From the NCBI GenBank assembly GCA_023428755.1, contig JAEYWX010000017.1:310001-374000 (forward strand): 64,000 nucleotides of DNA, written 5' to 3'. The position numbers were made by a program, and so were the translations under genes. Under the pieces are notes generated by a model. That model had not been told where the DNA came from and made no database searches. It saw only the letters and a list, made by a program, of their open reading frames with translations. The number at the start of each line of letters is the position of its first letter. Position 1 is the stretch's first letter. This document shows positions 1-9,160 of the stretch, in pieces. The DNA comes from Bacteroidota bacterium (lineage in GTDB: Bacteria > Bacteroidota > Bacteroidia > Chitinophagales > Chitinophagaceae).

Positions 1-960
1 GCCGGCCAGGTTCAGGTTTGCGCTGAACTGGGCTGCATAAATAATTTCGTTACTTGCATTATTGGCATCAATTTTTGCTTTGCTGCTCAACGGTGCAGAA
101 CCGTTTTGTCCAACAGAAGGAATCGTACCATCGGGATATGCAGCATTAAATAAATTACCATAATCAGCTTCCAATGCATGACCGCTGTTTGCTATTACAT
201 CATTTGCAAAAAAGATCACACTGTCCATATCAGTTGGCTTTTGTCCACGCTGATCTGTAACCGCACTGCCTCTTGTGAGATATGCTTTTGCCAGGAAGTG
301 ATAAGCCATGGCACGTGTTGCACGACCACGTTCTGCACCAGTATAACGCCAGGGAAGCGCCGGGCCTGCTGTTCTGAAATCGGAAATGATCTGGTTATAT
401 ACTTCGGCTACACTTGCTCGTGGGAATTCATACTGTGGTTCTTTGGGAACGCTTGTTACTAAAGGAACACCTCCAAACTGTGTAACCATCTGCAAATAAT
501 ACAACCCACGCAACGCTCTTAATTCTGCAATACGCAGATCTTTTTTTGCCTGCGTTCCTAAAACCAGTGAGGATGGATCGTTAAAGGCGCCGATCATTTC
601 AATACCCTGGTTGCAGCGACGGATACCTGCATAGTTGTTGGTCCATAAACCATTTACAAATGCATCATTGGAATTAAGATTCGCATCATAATCGTTATAC
701 CGCACATTGTTGAACTGATCTCCTTCACGAAACTCATCTGTTCCGAAGTTGAGCATGCAATACGATTGTTCACCTGTAAAATACCATTGCAATGGTGTGT
801 AAGCTGATTTTACAAGATCTTCAAGTCCAACATCAGTTTTATAATAATCCTCAGTAAGTGTAGTTACTAATTCTTCTTTAATAAATTTTTTGCAGGATGA
901 AAAGGTAATGGCCCCTGCCAGCATCAATGTACCACCTGCTATTTTGATTAAATTTTTCAT
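1..960 (-). CDS. SusD/RagB-family outer-membrane lipoprotein (partial, C-terminus beyond window)
   Basis: Surface glycan-binding partner of the SusC transporter encoded just upstream. My translation from the ATG at 960 starts MKNLIKIAGG and reaches an SSC lipobox with the lipid-bearing Cys at about residue 23, followed by KK and a SusD-type N-terminus (motifs such as LWTNNYAGIRRCNQ and LRALRGLYYLQM, typical of the TPR region). The reading frame stays open to base 1, so at least 320 residues are present and the C-terminal part is missing only because the window ends. The start lies 29 bases after the SusC stop, so the two are almost certainly co-transcribed. The ligand cannot be read from sequence; the GH105 next door suggests pectic oligosaccharides. 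Family assignment is secure, specificity is inferred. Confidence 0.9.
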   Translation of the reverse strand, partial: MKNLIKIAGGTLMLAGAITFSSCKKFIKEELVTTLTEDYYKTDVGLEDLVKSAYTPLQWYFTGEQSYCMLNFGTDEFREGDQFNNVRYNDYDANLNSNDAFVNGLWTNNYAGIRRCNQGIEMIGAFNDPSSLVLGTQAKKDLRIAELRALRGLYYLQMVTQFGGVPLVTSVPKEPQYEFPRASVAEVYNQIISDFRTAGPALPWRYTGAERGRATRAMAYHFLAKAYLTRGSAVTDQRGQKPTDMDSVIFFANDVIANSGHALEADYGNLFNAAYPDGTIPSVGQNGSAPLSSKAKIDANNASNEIIYAAQFSANLNLAG

Positions 961-989
961 GTTACTGTTTTTTTCAATGATCAGAATAA

Positions 990-3900
990 TTACAAATCAA
1001 CCCGTACACCTACTACATAGCTTTTATAGCTGTAAGAGGTTGGTCCCACCTGGTTCGTAGTAGATCCCGGAAACTCACGATAGGGAACTGTTTCAGGATC
1101 GTAATCGGAATGTTTGTGAATCAAAATCGGGTTTACTGCACTGGCATAAATAGCAAAACCTGCCATGTGTAATTTATCTGTGAGTGTTTTTGGTACTCGA
1201 TACGTAAGTGTAATATTTCTAAACCTTGCGAACGTTGCTTTGCGATAGGTAAGCGCTTCCCAGTTCAACGGAATATCACTTGTTTGTGTTGGTTGTTGGT
1301 ATTCGTTACTAGGATTTGTTGGCGTCCAGTAATTTACTTTCGGCGATTGGTAACGGCCTACTAAACCCGGACGTGGAACACGATACAAACCTCCTACCCT
1401 GAAATAAACAAGGAAGTTAAGTTCAAAGTTTTTGTAGGTAAACGTGTTTCCAATGCTGGCGATAAAATCAGGATTGTGTGATCCTAATACAATACGATCT
1501 GCCGGGCTGAACGATGAATCTTTATTAGCATCAACAATTTTGATTCGTCCCGGTTGATAGTTTACATTATTCCGTCCGTTCTTTGGCCAGTAGTACGTAG
1601 CCAAAATTCCTTTTCCCGGAATGGTATCTTCATACTGGAAAATACCATCTTTCTGGAAACCCCAATAAACCTGTAATGGCTGATCCAATAACCACAGGTT
1701 GGCCAGATTATTATTTCCACTTCCGTCGATATCTACAATCTTTTCTTTATTGGTTGCAAATACAAAATCAGTTGTCCAGCGGAAATCCTTTTTCTCCATA
1801 TTCACAGTGCTGAGGCTTACTTCAATACCCTTGTTATTTACTTCACCTAAATTGAAGAATACAAAGTCAACGCCATTGGCAGATGGAATTGAGCGGCGTT
1901 GCAACTGATCGGTTGTTGATGAATTATACCAGTCGATTGTACCGGTGATGCGGCTCTTCCACAATGCAAACTCCAATCCAATATTGGTAGTGGTTGTTTT
2001 TTCCCAGCTAAGGTTGGGTGTTTGGAAGGTTGTAGGTGCAGTACCAATGGCAGCCAAACCATTACCCCAATTGTAATTTGTAAAACCAAGCGGGCCTGCT
2101 GTTTGGTAAGGATCAATCGAAGCATTTCCTACACGTCCAAATCCTGCACGTAACCTTGCACGGTTTACAATACCCTGCTTAGCGAAGAATTCTTCATTAT
2201 CAATTTGCCATGCTACTGAAACAGAAGGGAACCAGGCTCCTTTATTACCTTCAGCAAGTACCGATGAATTATCATAGCGATTACTCAATGTGAGGAGATA
2301 CTTATTCTTGAAACCATATTCAACACGACCCATGTACGATAAATACTGCGTGGCAGAAAACGTTCCTGAACCAGTTACAGTTGCATCGGTATTCCGTTGA
2401 AGTGAATACCATTTCTGTGATTCAAAAATGAGGTTATTGGCAGACATGGTAAGTGAAGAGGAACGGTTGAGACTTTGCAATTCCTGCAGTAACGTTACGT
2501 TGATGGAATGGTCGCCACCGATCTTGGTATTGTAGGTAAGAATATTATCATACACCCACGATGATGCTGTGTTGTTTGTTTGTGATGCATTCGCTGCACT
2601 TCCAAGTCGAATGGAAGACTGTGCACCATTAAATGTACCACGTGTTGAAGTACGGCTGTCTAAGCCAAACATGGTACGAAACTTCAACCCTTTGTACAAA
2701 GTAAGTTCAGCATAGATATTACCGAAAATCCGGTTTGCTTTTGTTTCATCAAAAACCGTGTTGCGGTCGTTCACTGCGCTTCTGATCTGTTGATCTGAGT
2801 TGGGAAACAATATCCAGTTCCCTGCACTGTCGTACGGCACCGTCATCGGTATCATACCGGAAGCATTGGCATAGGAACTTGTGCTGGTATTGGTAAGCGC
2901 ATACACATAGTTCACTGATGTTCCAAAGTTTAAAAACTTTGTGGGCTTGAAATCAACAGAATTACCAATAGAGTAACGGGTATAATCCTGCGCATGTTCA
3001 ATTCCGGTTTGTTTAAAATACCCGGCGTTAAAGGATGCTTTGAATTTTTCACTGCCACCTGTTACAGAAATATTGTGATTATCTGTACGTCCCATTCGAA
3101 GTCCTACTTCATTGAGCCAGTCGAAGCTCCTCACTTTTGAAGGATCATACATATCGATACTGTCTATCTGCGAAAGCCCCAAGTTCATTAACACCGAACG
3201 TTCTTCGGGAGTGGTAGCACGTTTGCGTGCAATAAAGATATTATTGGCAGGATCGTAAGTAACCCATGTGTACGCATCTTTAATTGCATTCCATTGTGCT
3301 TCGCTGCCAAACCTGTTGCGGAACAACGCCACATCAGCTGCAGCAGTAGGATAATAAAACAGCGGATTGGTACCGGAAGCCGTACCGATATTACGAGTGT
3401 ACTGCCGGTCAGCAAAAAAAGCCTGGCGCCATGAATCGGCCAGCTCAACTGAATTGAACACCGGAAGTTGACGAACAATACTTTCAAAAGCTGTACTTCC
3501 CTGGTAATTCACTGAAATTTTTCCGGTTTTTCCTTTACGGGTAGTGATCTGGATCACACCATTAGCACCCCGCACACCATAAACAGCTGTGGCCGCAGCA
3601 TCTTTTAATACATCGATGGTTTCAATATCGGCCGGATTAATATCATCAATCGTATAACTTACCGGAAAACCATCCACCACATACAGTGGTTCGTTACTTG
3701 CACTCAATGATCTGTTACCACGGATACGAATGGCACTTCCTCCTCCCGGACGGAAACTGCTGGGCGTAGCAACTACACCCGGTATGCGACCTTGCAATGC
3801 CTGCGAAAGATTGGTTGTTTGAACGCTGCGTAAATTTTCACCTGAAATAGATGATGTGGCACCGGTTACTTCTACTTTCTTTCGGGTACCATAACCTACC

Positions 3901-4235
3901 ACCACCACATCCTGCAAGCTGGAGGCCCCGGCTGCGAGTGATACGTTTACAGTTCCCTGATCGTTGATGGGTACTTCTTTATCAGTAAACCCTACCGAAG
4001 AAAAGATCAATATTGATTTACCTGATGGCACACTCAACTGGAAACTACCATCAGCAATGGTGGTAGTACCAATGGAAGTTCCTTTTACAAGCACACTTGC
4101 ACCTGCAACGGGAACACCGGACTCATCCGTTACTTTACCTGATACTTTAAATGTGTTTTGAGAAAAAGCGATGGAAAAGATGCAAAACGACAGGAATACC
4201 ATCATACCCCTGTGAAGAGTAGTTTTTTTTGTCAT
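990..4235 (-). CDS. SusC/RagA-family TonB-dependent outer-membrane transporter
   Basis: Large beta-barrel importer that, with its SusD partner, brings oligosaccharides into the periplasm using TonB energy. The 1081-residue product has a signal peptide ending near AFSQ (residue 26), a carboxypeptidase-regulatory-like beta domain at about 30-105 (VSGKVTDESG...), the SusC hallmark VVVVGYGT at 110-117, a plug domain with YVVDGFP near 185, and a long barrel ending in VGVRVDL. It has no STN signalling domain and no adjacent sigma/anti-sigma pair, unlike the second SusC in this window, so it should be controlled differently. It is divergent from the GH105 gene, with about 240 bases between start codons. 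Oligogalacturonide or rhamnogalacturonan substrate is inferred from context only. Confidence 0.95.
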   Translation of the reverse strand: MTKKTTLHRGMMVFLSFCIFSIAFSQNTFKVSGKVTDESGVPVAGASVLVKGTSIGTTTIADGSFQLSVPSGKSILIFSSVGFTDKEVPINDQGTVNVSLAAGASSLQDVVVVGYGTRKKVEVTGATSSISGENLRSVQTTNLSQALQGRIPGVVATPSSFRPGGGSAIRIRGNRSLSASNEPLYVVDGFPVSYTIDDINPADIETIDVLKDAAATAVYGVRGANGVIQITTRKGKTGKISVNYQGSTAFESIVRQLPVFNSVELADSWRQAFFADRQYTRNIGTASGTNPLFYYPTAAADVALFRNRFGSEAQWNAIKDAYTWVTYDPANNIFIARKRATTPEERSVLMNLGLSQIDSIDMYDPSKVRSFDWLNEVGLRMGRTDNHNISVTGGSEKFKASFNAGYFKQTGIEHAQDYTRYSIGNSVDFKPTKFLNFGTSVNYVYALTNTSTSSYANASGMIPMTVPYDSAGNWILFPNSDQQIRSAVNDRNTVFDETKANRIFGNIYAELTLYKGLKFRTMFGLDSRTSTRGTFNGAQSSIRLGSAANASQTNNTASSWVYDNILTYNTKIGGDHSINVTLLQELQSLNRSSSLTMSANNLIFESQKWYSLQRNTDATVTGSGTFSATQYLSYMGRVEYGFKNKYLLTLSNRYDNSSVLAEGNKGAWFPSVSVAWQIDNEEFFAKQGIVNRARLRAGFGRVGNASIDPYQTAGPLGFTNYNWGNGLAAIGTAPTTFQTPNLSWEKTTTTNIGLEFALWKSRITGTIDWYNSSTTDQLQRRSIPSANGVDFVFFNLGEVNNKGIEVSLSTVNMEKKDFRWTTDFVFATNKEKIVDIDGSGNNNLANLWLLDQPLQVYWGFQKDGIFQYEDTIPGKGILATYYWPKNGRNNVNYQPGRIKIVDANKDSSFSPADRIVLGSHNPDFIASIGNTFTYKNFELNFLVYFRVGGLYRVPRPGLVGRYQSPKVNYWTPTNPSNEYQQPTQTSDIPLNWEALTYRKATFARFRNITLTYRVPKTLTDKLHMAGFAIYASAVNPILIHKHSDYDPETVPYREFPGSTTNQVGPTSYSYKSYVVGVRVDL

Positions 4236-4261
4236 ATAGCAGCAGTTAGGTTAAAAAAGAC

Positions 4262-4277
4262 ATTCTAAAATTAGAAT
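4262..4277. promoter_or_regulatory. Inverted repeat in the susC/GH105 divergent intergenic region
   Basis: ATTCTAA-AA-TTAGAAT is a 7-base inverted repeat around a 2-base centre, 27 bases upstream of the SusC start and in the shared upstream region of the GH105 gene. Its symmetry and position fit an operator for a dimeric regulator, but no binding protein is assigned. Confidence 0.3.
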
Positions 4278-4346
4278 TCGTAATCACCACAGCCATCCTG
4301 TGCCGTGCTGTTTCAAAGTTGTTATGAAGCAAATACCGATAGAATA

Positions 4347-4422
4347 CAACAGGATTATTGAACAGGACGCACAAGTATGGAGACAAATACAGCATTAATC
4401 AGTTCAGGATACAACAGGACGC
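4347..4422. repeat. Short direct repeats upstream of the GH105 gene
   Basis: ACAACAGGA occurs at 4347-4355 and again at 4411-4419, and AACAGGACGC occurs at 4361-4370 and 4413-4422. The copies lie upstream of the preferred GH105 start. They could be regulator half-sites or chance repeats in a short region. Confidence 0.25.
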
Positions 4423-4478
4423 CACCCCGCTATAATTTGCCTAACATTGAGTTTTTAATATTTAACATTGCTGCTGTT

Positions 4479-5606
4479 ATGAAAAGAATATTGTACGTTC
4501 TTCTGTTGATCTCGTTTGCTGCTACCTCTACTGCACAGAAAATTCCATCGAAAAAGAAAATTTTAAAAACGCTGCGGCTCACCAACCAGTATTTTATGGA
4601 TAAGTGGCCCGATGCTGGTAAACCGATTTTTACCAATATTGAACGGCCCAGCAATATCTGGACACGAGCCGTGTACTACGAAGGATTGATGGCATTGTAT
4701 GGAATCGACAAACAACAGGCATATTATGATTATACATTACAGTGGGGCGAAAAACACAAATGGGGTTTACGAGGTGGAATTAAAACTCGTAATGCAGATA
4801 ACCAATGCTGCGGTCAAACTTATATCGACATGTATCTGCTCGATAACAAACAACACCCGGAGCGTGTAAAAGATATTAAAGCGTCGATTGATTCAATGAT
4901 GCTGACATCTAAAATTGATGATTGGAACTGGATCGATGCATTACAAATGGCGATGCCGGTATTTGTAAAACTCGGCAACCTCTACAACGAACCTGCTTAC
5001 TTTCAACGCATGTATGAAATGTATGCTTATACCAAAAACAAACATGGTGAAAACGGTTTGTACAACCAGGCAGAAAAATTATGGTGGAGAGATAAAGATT
5101 TTGATCCACCGTACAAAGAACCAAACGGTGATGATTGTTACTGGAGCCGTGGTAATGGCTGGGTGGTTGCTGCACTGGTAAAAACATTGGAAGCATTACC
5201 AAAAACAGATCCGCATTACAATGAATACCTGCAGGATTATAAAGACATGTGTGCAGCCCTCCTGCCCTTACAACGTGCCGATGGTTATTGGAATGTAAGC
5301 TTGAATGATCCCAACAATTTTGGTGGTAAAGAAGTATCCGGCACCTCCCTGTTTATTTATGGTTTTGCATGGGGTATTAACAACGGTATCCTCGATAGAA
5401 AAACATATCAACCATCAATTGCAAAAGCATGGAATGCCATGTGCAAAGAAGCAGTTCATAAAAATGGAAAATTGGGTTATGTGCAGGGAACAGGGAAAGA
5501 GCCGAAAGATGGTCAACCTGTTTCGTACACAAGCACACCCGACTTTGAAGATTATGGATTGGGTTGTTTTCTGTTAGCAGGCACAGAAATTTATAAAATG
5601 AAATAA
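4479..5606 (+). CDS. Glycoside hydrolase family 105/88 (unsaturated rhamnogalacturonyl hydrolase type)
   Basis: Removes the unsaturated uronic acid left at the non-reducing end by pectate or rhamnogalacturonan lyases, exposing rhamnose. The 375-residue protein begins with a signal peptide (MKRILYVLLL... cleavage near TAQ-20) and is the usual length for GH105. It carries DDWNWIDALQMAMP, whose Asp153 aligns with the family's catalytic aspartate, and the WSRGNGW signature at 222-228. I chose the ATG at 4479 because an in-frame extension from 4377 would put 34 non-signal residues before a clear signal peptide. The gene faces away from the SusC/SusD pair and lies near a complete rhamnose pathway, which supports a rhamnogalacturonan role. 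GH88-type unsaturated glucuronyl hydrolase is the alternative. Confidence 0.88.
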   Translation: MKRILYVLLLISFAATSTAQKIPSKKKILKTLRLTNQYFMDKWPDAGKPIFTNIERPSNIWTRAVYYEGLMALYGIDKQQAYYDYTLQWGEKHKWGLRGGIKTRNADNQCCGQTYIDMYLLDNKQHPERVKDIKASIDSMMLTSKIDDWNWIDALQMAMPVFVKLGNLYNEPAYFQRMYEMYAYTKNKHGENGLYNQAEKLWWRDKDFDPPYKEPNGDDCYWSRGNGWVVAALVKTLEALPKTDPHYNEYLQDYKDMCAALLPLQRADGYWNVSLNDPNNFGGKEVSGTSLFIYGFAWGINNGILDRKTYQPSIAKAWNAMCKEAVHKNGKLGYVQGTGKEPKDGQPVSYTSTPDFEDYGLGCFLLAGTEIYKMK

Positions 5607-5659
5607 GAACAAGCAGAGCTGTTTCAGTAATATCAATACCGAAGCAATAATTTATAAAC

Positions 5660-5690
5660 AGCCGGTTATTTAAGTTTTGAATAATCGGCT
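5660..5690 (+). terminator. Hairpin after the GH105 gene
   Basis: AGCCGGTTATT and AATAATCGGCT pair across a 9-base loop (one G-U) and are followed by TTGTATTTG. It is a likely terminator or mRNA 3' stabiliser for the GH105 gene. The T-tract is weak, so readthrough into the next gene is possible. Confidence 0.5.
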
Positions 5691-5703
5691 TTGTATTTGC
5701 TAT

Positions 5704-7131
5704 ATGAACAGATACCGGCTACTTCTTGTCGTTTTCATTTTGTGCAGCAGTAGTATTGTTGCACAAAAAATACAATACAGTAAAGGAACGATCAAAGACC
5801 CTGGCGGCAGCACCTTAAAGCTGCTGACAAATGTTAACGGCTATCATCATTTAATTCATTTCGGTTATGCGAAAAAGCCTGTTGTTTATATATTCAACAG
5901 TCAATTGCATCTTGAAAGCAAAAAGGAATTAAATATTCTCATTCCTGAAAATTGCGATGTTCGTTTATTGCAATTAAAAGATCATTATGTTTTGTATACG
6001 CATACCGACAGACCTTCTGTTCACCGGTTAATGAAAATAAACAGGGATGGCGTTGCAACAGATATTTCGAATCTGTTGAACAAACCTGCAGATTCGCTGT
6101 GGAACCGAAGCAAGGCTACTTATCAGTTGTTCAACCATAACGACAGTCTTTATTTAATCGCTCATTCGTACCACGAACAGCTGAAGAGTATAAAAACAAT
6201 AATTGTAAAGCCCAAAGCAGAACCCGGCAAATCCGCTTTTACACAACTATTATTTCCATTCGATTTTGGATATGATCAACTAAAGGAAGTAACCCTACTG
6301 AAAAACCAATTACTGATTGTAAAAACCAGTAAAGATGAAGACGGGAAAAATATCCTCTCCATCATTAAAAAAGATATTGCAACAGGCAACCAGTTTTCGA
6401 AACAATTTGAAAGTGGCAAATATGTGTACCATAATCCAACGCTCAGGTATAACACAGCCGACTCCAGTGTATTTGTTTACTCGTTATTGCGCACACCGTT
6501 TGGTTACAGAGGAGCAAGGCCCGAGTTGTTCATGGCAAGATTGAGCAGTACTTTACATGAATTAAGTCCCGTACAAACCTTACCCAATATTTTTTATGGT
6601 AATGCAGCATCCGCATTTTTGGTAGCTAAAAACCATTCCTTGGGCTGGATGTGTTTCTCCTATGATCTGCAGTCATTTAGCAGAGGCAGCAGGCTTCCTT
6701 CAGGTCAGTTTAGTCCTTATCTTGATGAAACACGACGATTTTCGGATAATTATTTCAACCCTTTGGTGTACGATGAAAATCAACCTACAGCAGTTTCGAT
6801 GACCTTGCTCAATAATGAGCTGGAAAGAAAAACAGACAGCATTGTGAAAAACAATGGCAGCTACTATAAAATTCATCCTGCACCTTATGCACAATTTGTG
6901 CTGCAAAACACGGCCTACCTTTTACTTATAGAAGAATTAACAGCAAAGAAAAAGGGATTACTCCTTGTATCTCCGGGCGAAAACGAAGTATTTACAATGC
7001 AACCGTTGCGAGTACACAATCAATATGAATTTCTACTAACGTTACTGCAACCGGCAGGAGAAAATGCATTCATAGTTCCGTACAGGCATAAAAAAGAATT
7101 GGGTTTGCTGAAGGTGATATTGACGAAATAA
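5704..7131 (+). CDS. Secreted protein of unknown function
   Basis: I do not recognise a family. The 475-residue product from the ATG at 5704 has a clear signal peptide (hydrophobic RLLLVVFILCSSSIV then AQ), so it is periplasmic or surface-exposed, and it has no lipobox. The rest is rich in alternating hydrophobic/polar strands, with repeated short runs such as HYVLYTHTD, DSLYLIAHS and NAFIVPYRH, a pattern compatible with a beta-propeller or other all-beta fold. No catalytic motif is evident. It sits between the GH105 and a sulfatase on the same strand, with 16 bases to the sulfatase. A role in the same glycan pathway, or as a binding protein, is inference from position. An in-frame upstream TTG at 5677 is unlikely because it would precede the signal peptide. 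Confidence 0.7.
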   Translation: MNRYRLLLVVFILCSSSIVAQKIQYSKGTIKDPGGSTLKLLTNVNGYHHLIHFGYAKKPVVYIFNSQLHLESKKELNILIPENCDVRLLQLKDHYVLYTHTDRPSVHRLMKINRDGVATDISNLLNKPADSLWNRSKATYQLFNHNDSLYLIAHSYHEQLKSIKTIIVKPKAEPGKSAFTQLLFPFDFGYDQLKEVTLLKNQLLIVKTSKDEDGKNILSIIKKDIATGNQFSKQFESGKYVYHNPTLRYNTADSSVFVYSLLRTPFGYRGARPELFMARLSSTLHELSPVQTLPNIFYGNAASAFLVAKNHSLGWMCFSYDLQSFSRGSRLPSGQFSPYLDETRRFSDNYFNPLVYDENQPTAVSMTLLNNELERKTDSIVKNNGSYYKIHPAPYAQFVLQNTAYLLLIEELTAKKKGLLLVSPGENEVFTMQPLRVHNQYEFLLTLLQPAGENAFIVPYRHKKELGLLKVILTK

Positions 7132-7147
7132 GCGATCTTGCTTTTAT

Positions 7148-8566
7148 ATGAAATTTATTTCTTTCCTGCTGGTAAGCGTTTTTGCAGTTGTTGTTTCTGT
7201 TGTTGGCCAACAAAAACAACCCAATATCATTTTCATTTTTGCAGATGATCTTGGGTATGGCGAATTAGGCTGTTACGGACAACAGAAAATTGAAACACCC
7301 AACCTTGATGCATTAGCTGCAAAAGGAAAAAAGTTTACTTCATTTTATGCAGGCACATCGGTATGTGCACCATCACGTGCTTCGCTGATGACGGGCTTGC
7401 ATACCGGCCACACGCCCATTCGTGGTAACAAACAGTTTCCTCCCGAAGGTCAAACACCTTTGCCCGTGTCAACAAAAACAGTTGCCAACTATCTGCAGCA
7501 AAATGGATATGCAACAGCTTGCTTTGGAAAATGGGGAATGGGCTTTAACCAAAACAGCGGCGATCCGAATAAAAAAGGCTTTGATTTGTTTTATGGTTAT
7601 AACGATCAGGCCCTGGCACATGATTTCTTCCCGCCGTATTTATGGAACAATCATAACAAAGTTGATCTGTCTGTCAACAAACAATACGATTCCATTTACT
7701 CTGCATCACTTATTCATCAGCAGGCAGTACAATACATCAAACAAACTGGCGACAAACCATTTTTTCTGTACCTCTCCTATACCTTGCCGCATGGAGATGT
7801 AATTGGCCCGCACGACAGTTTATACAATTACTACAAACAAAAATTCAATGAACAGCCACTTACAGGTGCTGCATTAAAAACGAGACCGCACAATATGCAG
7901 CCGGAGCCTTATCCGCATGCACAGTTTGCGGCCATGGTTGGCAGGCTCGACATGTATGTTGGAGAAATTGTCAAAACAATTCAAGAAAAAGGACTATCTG
8001 AAAATACATTGATTATTTTTACAAGTGACAATGGTCCACATCGGGAAAATGGTGGCGATCCCGAGTTCTTTAACAGCAATGGTATTTACCGTGGCATTAA
8101 ACGTGATCTGTACGAAGGCGGTATGCGTGTACCATTTATTGCATACTGGCCATCCAAAATAAAACCAGCTGTAGTAAAACAGCCTGCTGCTTTATGGGAT
8201 ATGTATCCAACTTTCATGGAACTGGCAAACATTCCTGTTTCTGAAACGATCGATGGTATATCGATTGTTCCGTTACTTACTCAAAATAAAGGCAGGCAAA
8301 AATTACATGAACATTTCTATTGGGAGTTTCATGAAAACGATGGACGACAAGCAGTACGTTGGGGAAAATGGAAAGGTGTTCGTTTAGGTGTAAGTAAAAA
8401 TGAAAATGCGCCAATTGAATTATACAATTTGAATAATGACCCCGGCGAACAGAAGAATGTAGCTGAAAAATTCCCGGAGGTAGTGAAAGTGATCGAGAAA
8501 ATTATGAAGCAGGAACATGTATCTCATCCTGACTGGCCTCTTTTACAATCGGAAAGAGGTAAGTAA
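7148..8566 (+). CDS. Secreted type I sulfatase (formylglycine-dependent)
   Basis: Hydrolyses sulfate esters, most likely on a glycan, in the periplasm or at the cell surface. It is 472 residues long, with a signal peptide of about 20 residues. The metal-binding FADDLGYG lies at 31-38 and the maturation motif C-A-P-S-R at 73-77, whose Cys73 would be converted to formylglycine. This is followed by ASLMTGLHTG, and the TSDNGPH motif near residue 295 supplies further metal ligands. Its length and motifs fit family S1. No sulfatase-maturating enzyme is present here, so activation depends on a gene elsewhere. It ends 3 bases from the convergent lutC stop. Substrate is not deducible. The GH105 neighbour suggests a polyuronide or a sulfated rhamnose-containing polymer such as ulvan-like material, but that is speculation. 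Confidence 0.92.
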   Translation: MKFISFLLVSVFAVVVSVVGQQKQPNIIFIFADDLGYGELGCYGQQKIETPNLDALAAKGKKFTSFYAGTSVCAPSRASLMTGLHTGHTPIRGNKQFPPEGQTPLPVSTKTVANYLQQNGYATACFGKWGMGFNQNSGDPNKKGFDLFYGYNDQALAHDFFPPYLWNNHNKVDLSVNKQYDSIYSASLIHQQAVQYIKQTGDKPFFLYLSYTLPHGDVIGPHDSLYNYYKQKFNEQPLTGAALKTRPHNMQPEPYPHAQFAAMVGRLDMYVGEIVKTIQEKGLSENTLIIFTSDNGPHRENGGDPEFFNSNGIYRGIKRDLYEGGMRVPFIAYWPSKIKPAVVKQPAALWDMYPTFMELANIPVSETIDGISIVPLLTQNKGRQKLHEHFYWEFHENDGRQAVRWGKWKGVRLGVSKNENAPIELYNLNNDPGEQKNVAEKFPEVVKVIEKIMKQEHVSHPDWPLLQSERGK

Positions 8567-8569
8567 TTT

Positions 8570-9160
8570 TTATTCGTCGTTCAGAATGTAGACGATCAAA
8601 CTTCTGGCACCATGTGCACCGATGACCAGTGATTGTTCAATGTCGGCGGTCTTTGATGGGCCCGCTAAAAAAACACCAAAGCCTTCTTTCGCACTTTCAA
8701 TTTGCTGATAAGCATGATGCATGGTGGGCACAATGTTTTTCTTTTCAATCACAATTACCAGGTGTTGACAAATAAACGGCAGCAACCGATTCCCCATCTG
8801 GCTTTCGTATAACCAGATAGCGCCATTTTCTGCCACTGCAACTGTTCCCTGCAGATAAGCCGTATCAACAGCAGCAAGTTCTTCAGCTGTAAGCGATGCA
8901 AGCGAATCGCTCACTTCACCTAATGCCGCAATTCTGTTCACAACAAGATCACCTTTGGCTTTTCTGCTTTCAAATTCCTGTTGTAACGAAGAAAGATCCT
9001 GTAGCTCCACCGTACCGCCACCAATACTTTGCAACACCGTTTTGTATTGCTGTACAAGATCGCTGTATTGAATAACGGAATTGATATCAATCGAGGGCAA
9101 CTCCACCAACTCTGGTTTATTGGCTGTAATATTTTTCAGTATCGTATCTCTTGCACTCAT
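8570..9160 (-). CDS. lutC: Lactate utilisation protein C (LutC/YkgG family)
   Basis: Third component of the LutABC iron-sulfur complex that oxidises L-lactate to pyruvate in the cytoplasm. The 196-residue protein matches the DUF162/LUD fold, with conserved stretches TAEELAAVDTAYLQGTVAVAE and a C-terminal IGAHGARSLIVYIL that is typical of LutC. Its ATG overlaps the lutB stop by one base (TAATG), so translation is coupled. Being last in an operon that starts with rhamnose catabolic genes, its likely job is to dispose of the L-lactate made from L-lactaldehyde during rhamnose breakdown. Confidence 0.9.
   Translation of the reverse strand: MSARDTILKNITANKPELVELPSIDINSVIQYSDLVQQYKTVLQSIGGGTVELQDLSSLQQEFESRKAKGDLVVNRIAALGEVSDSLASLTAEELAAVDTAYLQGTVAVAENGAIWLYESQMGNRLLPFICQHLVIVIEKKNIVPTMHHAYQQIESAKEGFGVFLAGPSKTADIEQSLVIGAHGARSLIVYILNDE

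Noticed and set aside
178..462. A 94-codon plus-strand frame at the window start
   Set aside because: Antisense to the SusD reading frame, which is open through the whole region with clear SusD motifs.
4377..4478. An upstream extension of the GH105 gene
   Set aside because: Adds 34 residues before an obvious signal peptide; the start at 4479 is preferred.
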